From assembly GCA_036794395.1 (NCBI GenBank), contig DAIRGS010000021.1, positions 1 to 42,256 on the forward strand: DNA of 42,256 nucleotides, in the 5' to 3' direction. The DNA comes from DASXMX01 sp036794395. Lineage in GTDB: Bacteria; Planctomycetota; Phycisphaerae; Tepidisphaerales; Tepidisphaeraceae. Both the position numbers and the translations under genes were made by a program. The notes below the pieces were generated by a model. It ran no database searches. It was not told the origin of the DNA and worked only from the letters and a program-made list of their open reading frames with translations. Each line of letters begins with the position of its first letter. Position 1 is the first letter of the stretch. Positions 13,461-20,625 of the stretch are shown here, piece by piece.

Positions 13461-15515
13461 TTATTCGGCTTTGCGAATGGTGAGTTCGGAGACGCGCGCC
13501 CAGTGCTCCTGGTCTTTGGGACCCTGATAGAACTGCAGGCTGATTTGCGGTTCGCCTTTGACGGGGGCATCGCATTCGCCGGCGACACGCCATTCTGCAC
13601 TGAGTGTTTTGAACTGCCCGCGAATGTGTTTGCCCGTTACAGTCAGTCGTAGCTCGACGTCGTTGGAATCGAGCGGAATGATAGCGATGGTGTGGGTCTT
13701 GTCGTTCTCCTCCCGGCCCATGACGACTGACAGCTTACCGTCGACCAGCTCCTCGCCGATCTTGACCATGTTGCTGTCAGAGTAGTACCAGACCAGGTCG
13801 ACCTGTTCGTATTGCGAGGTGGGGTGGTTGGACACGGATGCGGTGATCTCAAGTGAATGATTTGAATGATCGGGTGCGGGACGAACGAGAATATTTCTGG
13901 CGTCGTTGGCCGGGCCCCACATGTTTCCGGGCTGGATGTGGACTTCGAGGCCGTGGTCGGTCGCGCGCCAGTGGCCGGGTGCTTCGCGGATCCAGGTCCA
14001 GCCGGGTGCGAGGGTGCCGCGGAAGGAGTCGTGAAAGAGGGGCTCGTCTTTAACGAGAGGCTTATTCGCTTTTGCGGACACGGGAGCTGGAGAGAGGGGA
14101 ACGGGGATGAATTGTTTGATCAGCGCGCCGGATTTGGGATCAAACAGGCGGACTTGGCCGTCATAACCCCCGACTGCGATCTGCGAGTTGTCGGGGCGGT
14201 AGGCGATGGAATAGATCGGGCCCTGCATGCCTGACGAAAGGGACAGGACGGATTTATCGGTTGGGGAGGCGGAATAGATATTGACGACGCCAAGGCTGCC
14301 GACCGCGACGTGCATGCCATCGGGACTGAAGGCGACGGCGGTCACCGGGGCGGGCTGGCGGTCGAAGGCGCGGAGGAGATTCGTATCGTTGCGGCCGGAG
14401 GTGCGTTTCTGGTTGTCGGAGATTTTGTAGAGGCGGGCGAAGCCGAGATCGCCGCCGTATACGATCTGCTCTTCCTTTGGATGGATTGCCAGGCACAGGC
14501 AGGCTTCGAGTGGATTGTTGATATCGTCGACAAAGCGGTTGGTTTCCAGATCAATCAGCTTCATCGCGCGGTCGCGGCCGGTGGAGACCAATTGCTTGCC
14601 GTCGTGGGTGAACTGGGTGGCCAGAACCCAATCGGCGTGGGCCTTGAAATCGAGCAGCTCTTTGCCGGTCGCCAGATCGATGCGGTGAACGATCTTGTCT
14701 GCTCCGCCAAAGGCAACCGATTTTCCGTCGGGTGCGAAGCTGATGCCGTAGAGTTCATCGGTACCGACGTTAAAAGTCTTGGAGGCTTTTCGGGTGGCCA
14801 CGTCCCATACCTGCACCTGCCCGAACTGGGACGCCGATCCCCCGCACGCGGCCAACTGCTTTCCATCCAACGAGAACGCGAGGCTTTCAAGGCGCGGGCT
14901 TTCACCAAGGAGGCGGGCAAGGAGTTTGGACCCATCGGGTTGATGAAGAAGAATCTCGTGATATCCGGTGACGGCCAGAATTGAACCGTCGGGAGAATAC
15001 GCGAGCGCCGTAATAACGGGCGGGACGGTGTAAACGGGCGTATCGATGTGAGTCGTTCCGGGGGCGGGCGTGTCGTCTTTGGCGCCCTGCTGAATCCATT
15101 TCGCGATGATCGAGACCTGCTCACTTTTTAGCGAGTCGCCATCTTTTGGCATATCGGGATCGGCGCCGGAAATCATTTCGATCAGTTTGCTTTTATCGGG
15201 GGAGCCCGGCTCGACGGTGTGGCCGTGCTTTCCGCCCTTGAGAAGGGTGGGGACGGAGGTCATGTCGAGATCGCCCTTGTTCTTTTCGGGCTTGTGACAG
15301 GCGTTGCAATTGGAGTTGAGGATGGGGCGGATGTCGCGGGAATAACTGACCGGGCCCTCCGGTTGCGCTGCCTCGGCAAGCGTGACGAAAAAACTGATTA
15401 CCACGAAGGCACGAAGACACGAAGAAAAGACAGATTCACCGCGAAGACGCCGAGAGCGCGGAGAAGAAAGACGATCAACGGGACAGGACAAGGGATTGAA
15501 TTCTCGCGGTCTCAT
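13461..15515 (-). CDS. Exported cytochrome c / WD40 beta-propeller fusion protein
   Basis: 684 residues. The start at 15515 has an AGAAGAGA ribosome-site-like stretch upstream. The leader (about residues 20-50) is largely encoded by a dispersed ACGAAG-type repeat. A planctomycete-type cytochrome c domain follows (SRDIRPILNSNCNACHKPE, haem motif C70-x-x-C73-H74), then MPKDGDSLKSEQVSIIAKWIQQGA. Residues about 150-470 form WD40 repeats (ALAYSPDGSILAVTG, GISFAPDGKSVAFGG, AVAFSPDGMHVAVGS). From about 500 there is a concanavalin-like domain (DSFRGTLAPGWTWIRE...) resembling DUF1349-type lectin folds. This is probably a haem-carrying, carbohydrate- or surface-binding envelope protein. It is last in the minus-strand operon. 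Confidence 0.9.
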   Translation of the reverse strand: MRPREFNPLSCPVDRLSSPRSRRLRGESVFSSCLRAFVVISFFVTLAEAAQPEGPVSYSRDIRPILNSNCNACHKPEKNKGDLDMTSVPTLLKGGKHGHTVEPGSPDKSKLIEMISGADPDMPKDGDSLKSEQVSIIAKWIQQGAKDDTPAPGTTHIDTPVYTVPPVITALAYSPDGSILAVTGYHEILLHQPDGSKLLARLLGESPRLESLAFSLDGKQLAACGGSASQFGQVQVWDVATRKASKTFNVGTDELYGISFAPDGKSVAFGGADKIVHRIDLATGKELLDFKAHADWVLATQFTHDGKQLVSTGRDRAMKLIDLETNRFVDDINNPLEACLCLAIHPKEEQIVYGGDLGFARLYKISDNQKRTSGRNDTNLLRAFDRQPAPVTAVAFSPDGMHVAVGSLGVVNIYSASPTDKSVLSLSSGMQGPIYSIAYRPDNSQIAVGGYDGQVRLFDPKSGALIKQFIPVPLSPAPVSAKANKPLVKDEPLFHDSFRGTLAPGWTWIREAPGHWRATDHGLEVHIQPGNMWGPANDARNILVRPAPDHSNHSLEITASVSNHPTSQYEQVDLVWYYSDSNMVKIGEELVDGKLSVVMGREENDKTHTIAIIPLDSNDVELRLTVTGKHIRGQFKTLSAEWRVAGECDAPVKGEPQISLQFYQGPKDQEHWARVSELTIRKAE
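15401..15470. repeat. Degenerate ACGAAG / CGCGGAG-type dispersed repeat
   Basis: CCACGAAGGCACGAAGACAC continues as GAAGAAAAG (15401-15429), and a second block CACCGCGAAGACGCCGAGAG continues as CGCGGAGAAG (15437-15466). Such near-tandem sequences are known as widespread intergenic repeats in environmental bacteria. Here the repeat lies within the first codons of the cytochrome c/WD40 gene. Confidence 0.7.
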
Positions 15516-15561
15516 TGTTTGATCTCTTCTGTGCGTGCTTCGGGGTCTCCGCGGCGAATCG

Positions 15562-18500
15562 TTAGTTTTGAATCGTGAGTGGGAATGCGGGGGTGTATTG
15601 GGTCACGGTGTCGTCACCGATCTTTGCTTCGGCTTTGAGAACGACCATTCGCGTGGCCATGTCGGCGGCGGCCTCGGGCTGGATGGTCAGGAGGCCGAAT
15701 GCGGAATTCAAATTCAACGTGAGCGGCATCACCTTGATTTGTCTGGCGATCATCTTGGGGTTGCCCGGTGCGTAGCCTTCCAGGGTGATCGTCACGTCTC
15801 CCTGAAACCCGGCGGCGCGACTGACGAGGACGGGAATCGCGATCGGCTGGTTTCGTCGGGCTCGCGTTGGCATCGCGGGCGTTTGAGCGCGCAGCTCGCT
15901 CATACGATCGCGGATCGCGGCCATCGACGGAGAAATAGCTCGGAAGTAATCGGAGAGCTGCCGTTTCTGGGCGGGTGATCTGGCGGCGTCGGGCATCTTC
16001 ACAATTGCGAGGATCGGCTCGGGGACCCGTGTCGCCATATCGGGGTTGGTGTTTGATGTAACCCAAAGCCGGAAGCGGCCGAGCGAGTGCTTCGCAGCTT
16101 GATGAAGAGTGATCGACACTGTGGATGGTCCATCTGATTCGGCTGGGCGGTCAAAGCTGAATGTGGCTTCAACCGGCAAGCCTGCGCCGGGGCCGGCTGA
16201 CCATTGGCCGGATTTATTTCTGGCGATCAACGATGAAATCGGCGACTCCTTTTGTTCGGCCGTGGCGCTGGCGCGGACGATGTTCAACTCCTGATGTGAA
16301 ACGCCCTTTTTCGCAGCTTGCTCCATTTCGATGCGCGTGATCACGAAGCTGCCATCATCGGCGCGCCCCGGGCCGCCGGCGGGAAGACGCGGATCGGGGA
16401 GGGCTTCGAGTCGCAACGCAGTAATGGACTTGAGCGGCGTGGATGCATTGATTCGATAAACGTCGGCTTGTGATTCGATTGCGGACGCGAAGACAGAGCC
16501 ATCGGTCTGCTGAGTCAGCAATGTGCCGGCATCCGATGTCACTTTTGCAGGCTGTAGCACCGTCCAGGAATCGCCCTGGGTGATGGAGGTTTCCCATCGT
16601 TTCTGATCGGCGTCGAACTGTGGAGTCGAAGCGGCAAGCGCGGTTTGCAGACGTGTGAGTTCCGCGTGTCCTGCAATAAAGGACTGGAGTGCGGTCACCT
16701 GGTTGCGGATCGCCATCAGATCCGGATCGATGGTTCGGTAGTAAGCGGCGACCTGGGCGCGCTGCTGCGGGGTGCGCGGATCGGCCGGGGTGGCGATCAT
16801 CGTGAGAACGGCCTGGGGAATGTCGGCGACCTGATTCAGAACGGCTCGGTCCAGCGTAGTAACGGAAAGGCGGAATCGCCCGAGGTTGTGTCGGGCGAAA
16901 GGAGATTGGTGGCTGAGGACGAACGTCAGTGTTGTGTCGGGGCCGAAGCCGATTGAATCAACGGTTCGGAAGATCGCGGTGTGTCTTTGGCCTTCCTGCG
17001 AGCCGATCGCCCAGCCGGTTGTCGGCTTGCCATCGATGGCGGCTGAGACGGGGAATGATTCCTGGGCGAAATCTGAGGTGGCGCGACGCAGCGCCACGGG
17101 TTTGGATGGTTCAGCGCCCCTGGCAACCGATAGCTGGAACTCGCTGAGAACGAAGTTGCCGTTAGGTGCTGTGCCGGGGCCGGATGCGGGCAGGTGTTCG
17201 TCGGGGATCGCTTCGAGGCGAACTGCGGTGATGCCCTTCAAATCGGTATGCACGACGACGGTGTACTCATCCTGATCCGCGATGTTGCCGGTGGCGAGGA
17301 TGGAGCTGTCGGACAGGCGGATGAGTTTTGCTCCCTTTGCGCTGGAAACCGCGGTCGCTTCCAGCGGTTTCCAGATCGGCTGTGTGGCGGGAATCTTTTT
17401 TTCCCATTGCGCTTGAGCGGAGTCGAGACGAGGATCGGGCGCGCTCAGTTTTGCAGCCAGCGATCCAAGACGCGTGTGAGCCTCTTCGATCTGTGGCGGG
17501 GTCAGTGTTGCAATGGTTTCCAGGGTGAATGGCGCGGGCTCCAGGACGGTAAGATAGGCATCGGGCTGAGGGTCGTGGGTGACCGATGCCATTCCGGCTG
17601 AAGCCTGGGAGCCGAGGCCCAGGGGTGCGGTGCCGAGTGCTGCGTCGGCTGAGGCAGTCAGCGTCAGCCAGCCGCTGCCATTGTCGGGGAGAATGAGGAC
17701 AGTCGCCGTGACGCCTGGCGGGAGCGGTTGTGGGATGAGGGTAATGTCGCCACGGAAACCGTTGGTGCGGCGGATGTCGAACCAGATGGCTACGCTGCCG
17801 CCACGGTGCACGCGGGGGGTATCGGGCTGGAAGCGAACAGTGAAATCCGGCTGGAGGGCGCGAGCGGGCTCGATCTTGAGCCGGTACCAGTGACCTGGGC
17901 CGCCGGAATATGCTAGATCTCGCACAGAGGCGATGTATTCGCCGGCATCGAGCTGGCGGATGATCCGACCATCTGAGTCGGGGGTGCCGTCGTTGGCTTC
18001 GATCACATCACCCTTGGGGTTTTTAAGCTGGAGCAGCGGAACCATTGGTGAACCAAGGCGGGCGGCGAGAACTTCGAGGCTGATCGACTGCTTGTACGGA
18101 AGGCGAAACCGGAAGAAATCCTCGTCAGCAGCGCGATCGGTGCTGCCGCTGATCTCGACTGGCAACTGAACGAGATTGGCTTCATCCGGGGAATCATTCG
18201 GCTCGGATTCGACAAACTGAGGAAGATCGGTCACCTCAAATGGAATGTCATTGGAGATACCCAACGGGGCGTCGGCATGCACATTGATGCGGCCCGGGGG
18301 GGTGTGAGTGAGGTCGATCGCGATCGGCTGGGCACCTTCGAGGTTGTAGCCAATGGGCTTGGCCTTGACGACGGTGCCGGGCTTTCCGCTGCCGGGGAGC
18401 AGGGATTCGAGGTATGGGATGTGCCCGGCGGTTATTCGAAAGCCGTAGTCGGGGCCGCCGCGGAAACGAAGATCGCGGAGGCGAAGAACGTAGGCGCCGT

Positions 18501-19101
18501 CTGCGGGGGGATTGAACAGGAGCAGTGGATCGCCGGCGTGGTGTTCGAGCGTGGCCGGAAGTTGCCGCCCGGATTCGGATTGAATCGTCATGACCGCTTC
18601 AAAGGGTGAACCGCTCCGACGGGCCGAGACATCAAAGACCAGCGGCTCACCTTTGTGACCCTGGAACCGAAGCTGCTGAAGCTGGCCGGCGGTGGCGATC
18701 TGACCCGTGACCGTTGCGGGGAGATGGACATCCTGAGGCTGATCCGATGCGACCAGCGGTTGGACTTCGTATGCGCTAAGTGTAAGGCGGACGGGTCGGG
18801 TTACGCCCGTGGGCCCGATGAGTCGCAGTTGGCGTTCGCCGATGACGGCGTCCGGTGCGGCGGTGACCTTCAGGCGGAGCTGATCATCCTTCGGCGGTTC
18901 AGCGAGCGTGGCGGTAACGCCTCTTGCGTCAGCCACCGTCGCAGATTGAATCGTGCGTAAGTGTGTGCCCTTAAGCGTTACTTCGATGGTCTGTCCATTT
19001 TTCAGCGCGATTGGAAAGTTTGGTGCAAGATCCGGGGCCGGTTGCGATGCGGCGCAACATGCAATCAACATTGCACAAAAAAGGATTCGCAGGTACTGCA
19101 T
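15562..19101 (-). CDS. Large exported beta-rich protein with PPC-type domains and a duplicated module
   Basis: 1179 residues. A signal peptide (LRILFCAMLIACCAAS) precedes an IPT-like or Ig-like start (IALKNGQTIEVTLKGTHL) and two domains resembling pre-peptidase C-terminal (PPC) folds, about residues 130-225 and 300-415 (DEDFFRFRLPYKQSISLEVLA, VRDLAYSGGPGHWYRLKI). Two copies of a roughly 235-residue module follow (577-814 and 847-1078). Each has W-PL/W-VLQ, a serine-rich LSDSSILATG or TDGSVFASA strand, then ITA-RLEA-PD--LP--GPG and SLGRFRL or NLGRFRL. This module is familiar from DUF1549/DUF1553 proteins and resembles discoidin-type binding domains; it ends in helical linkers. No catalytic motif is evident, so it is probably a cell-surface binding scaffold. 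It is co-oriented with DUF1501 (56-base gap) and the cytochrome c/WD40 gene. Confidence 0.85.
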   Translation of the reverse strand: MQYLRILFCAMLIACCAASQPAPDLAPNFPIALKNGQTIEVTLKGTHLRTIQSATVADARGVTATLAEPPKDDQLRLKVTAAPDAVIGERQLRLIGPTGVTRPVRLTLSAYEVQPLVASDQPQDVHLPATVTGQIATAGQLQQLRFQGHKGEPLVFDVSARRSGSPFEAVMTIQSESGRQLPATLEHHAGDPLLLFNPPADGAYVLRLRDLRFRGGPDYGFRITAGHIPYLESLLPGSGKPGTVVKAKPIGYNLEGAQPIAIDLTHTPPGRINVHADAPLGISNDIPFEVTDLPQFVESEPNDSPDEANLVQLPVEISGSTDRAADEDFFRFRLPYKQSISLEVLAARLGSPMVPLLQLKNPKGDVIEANDGTPDSDGRIIRQLDAGEYIASVRDLAYSGGPGHWYRLKIEPARALQPDFTVRFQPDTPRVHRGGSVAIWFDIRRTNGFRGDITLIPQPLPPGVTATVLILPDNGSGWLTLTASADAALGTAPLGLGSQASAGMASVTHDPQPDAYLTVLEPAPFTLETIATLTPPQIEEAHTRLGSLAAKLSAPDPRLDSAQAQWEKKIPATQPIWKPLEATAVSSAKGAKLIRLSDSSILATGNIADQDEYTVVVHTDLKGITAVRLEAIPDEHLPASGPGTAPNGNFVLSEFQLSVARGAEPSKPVALRRATSDFAQESFPVSAAIDGKPTTGWAIGSQEGQRHTAIFRTVDSIGFGPDTTLTFVLSHQSPFARHNLGRFRLSVTTLDRAVLNQVADIPQAVLTMIATPADPRTPQQRAQVAAYYRTIDPDLMAIRNQVTALQSFIAGHAELTRLQTALAASTPQFDADQKRWETSITQGDSWTVLQPAKVTSDAGTLLTQQTDGSVFASAIESQADVYRINASTPLKSITALRLEALPDPRLPAGGPGRADDGSFVITRIEMEQAAKKGVSHQELNIVRASATAEQKESPISSLIARNKSGQWSAGPGAGLPVEATFSFDRPAESDGPSTVSITLHQAAKHSLGRFRLWVTSNTNPDMATRVPEPILAIVKMPDAARSPAQKRQLSDYFRAISPSMAAIRDRMSELRAQTPAMPTRARRNQPIAIPVLVSRAAGFQGDVTITLEGYAPGNPKMIARQIKVMPLTLNLNSAFGLLTIQPEAAADMATRMVVLKAEAKIGDDTVTQYTPAFPLTIQN
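15868..17373 (-). repeat. Two tandem copies of a ~235-residue coding module
   Basis: Within the 1179-residue protein, residues 577-814 (bases 17373-16660) and 847-1078 (16563-15868) align along their whole length, including ITAVRLEAIPDEHLP with ITALRLEALPDPRLP, and NLGRFRLSV with SLGRFRLWV. The copies differ at many positions, so the duplication is old. Confidence 0.8.
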
Positions 19102-19157
19102 AAATCAACCCGCCGAATGAACGGCCGGAGTGGACGGACAAGGATTTTCTCTCAAAC

Positions 19158-20603
19158 CTACGCAAAGAGGCTTACGACGGGCTGAGCCTGCACGAGCTCG
19201 CGGGGCTGGCCGAGGGCGTTGTTGACCATTGTTCCCGGATCGATGCCCAGTGCGTGATAAACGGTGGCCAATAGTTCGATGGGATGAACCGGATTGTCGG
19301 CTGGGCTTGAGGCGGTTTTGTCGCTCTTGCCGTAGACAGCGCCCCGGGCGATTGCGCCGCCGGCGATTAATCCCGTGTAGCAGTATGGCCAGTGGTCGCG
19401 CCCATCGGGACCGTTAGTGTTGCCGGAAGTCGAAACGCCCATCTTGGGACTGCGGCCAAATTCGCCGATGGCCAGGACCACTGTATCCTTGAGCAATCCG
19501 CGGGAATCCATGTCGGCCAAAAGGGCGGGAAGCGCGCTATCAAGTTTGGGACAGTGCAGATTTCGCAACGGGCCAAAGTTGGCGGCGTGAGTGTCCCAGG
19601 CATCGACCAGTGGGTTGCCATTGGCGACGGCGGGCCAATTCACCTGCACGACGCGCGTGCCGGCTTCGATCAAACGGCGGGCGAGCAGCAGCGACTGGCC
19701 AAAGGTGTGCCGCCCGTAGCGGTCGCGTAGCTCGGGCTTCTCTTCATCCAGGTTAAAAGCGTTTCGGGCGCGTCCCGAGATCACCAGCTCCAGCGCTTTC
19801 TTGTCATAGGCATCGAGCGCGTACTCAGACACCGCCCGCTCGATCTCCGGCATTTGCGCATTAACTTTCTGGAGCAGCGATGCGCGACGCTGCATGCGGG
19901 CCTGATCAATTCCCTGGCGGAGGGACAGATCATCCGTGCTGAACTTTGTCGCGGGGTCCTGAAACATGTAATAAGGATCGTGGGCCGCGCCAAGGAACCC
20001 GGCAGATCCCCCTTTGCCGATGACATTGGATTCCTGCAATGGCCGAGGCAGCATCACGAATGGAAGCATCGGGCCATCGGGGGGCAAGATCCGGGCAATT
20101 TCCGAACCGATGCAGGGATAGTCACTGCGGTTGGGGGGCTCTAGCTGGCCTGAAGGCGAGACTTTATCCGGGGTGTAGCCGGTCATCATTTGATAGATCG
20201 CGGCAGTATGGTTGAACAGCCCAGCCGGCGTATAGCTCACTGATCGCACCAGCGTCGCCTTGTCCAGGACCTGCGCCAGATTTGGCATCACTTCGCTAAC
20301 ATGGGTACCGGGGATCTTCGTTGGGATGGGCTTGAATTGCCCGCGGATATTGTCGGGGGCATCTGGCTTGGGGTCCCATATATCGATGTGGCTTGGGCCG
20401 CCTTGGAGGAAGATGAAGATAAAGTTTTTGGCGGAGCCGAAGCCGGCGCTCTTCTTTCCCTTTGGCGCCGTTTGTCCACGGGCTTCGAGGGCGAGGATAT
20501 TTGAGAGCGAGAGGCCGAGCAGTCCTGCTCCACCCACCCGCAGCAGTTCCCGACGGCTCATGCCGTCACACGTGGCCCCGGGTTGTCCTGGAATCGATAG
20601 CAT
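19158..20603 (-). CDS. DUF1501 protein with Tat signal
   Basis: 481 residues from ATG 20603 (GGAG seven bases upstream; GTG 20609 is possible). MSRRELLRVGGAGLLGLSLSN is a twin-arginine signal, so the folded product is exported by Tat. The domain carries the DUF1501 landmarks: FIFIFLQGGPSHIDIWDPKPDAP, VRSVSYTPAGLFNHTAAIYQMMTGYTP, LARRLIEAGTRVVQVNWPAVANGNPLVDAWDTHAANFGPL, VVLAIGEFGRSPKM and HWPYCYTGLIAGGAI. The family is distantly related to the alkaline phosphatase/sulfatase fold and is highly expanded in Planctomycetota; activity is unknown. It is typically encoded next to a DUF1549/DUF1553 protein, as here (22-base gap). Confidence 0.93.
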   Translation of the reverse strand: MLSIPGQPGATCDGMSRRELLRVGGAGLLGLSLSNILALEARGQTAPKGKKSAGFGSAKNFIFIFLQGGPSHIDIWDPKPDAPDNIRGQFKPIPTKIPGTHVSEVMPNLAQVLDKATLVRSVSYTPAGLFNHTAAIYQMMTGYTPDKVSPSGQLEPPNRSDYPCIGSEIARILPPDGPMLPFVMLPRPLQESNVIGKGGSAGFLGAAHDPYYMFQDPATKFSTDDLSLRQGIDQARMQRRASLLQKVNAQMPEIERAVSEYALDAYDKKALELVISGRARNAFNLDEEKPELRDRYGRHTFGQSLLLARRLIEAGTRVVQVNWPAVANGNPLVDAWDTHAANFGPLRNLHCPKLDSALPALLADMDSRGLLKDTVVLAIGEFGRSPKMGVSTSGNTNGPDGRDHWPYCYTGLIAGGAIARGAVYGKSDKTASSPADNPVHPIELLATVYHALGIDPGTMVNNALGQPRELVQAQPVVSLFA

Positions 20604-20625
20604 GGGCACTCTCCGGTGATTCGAG

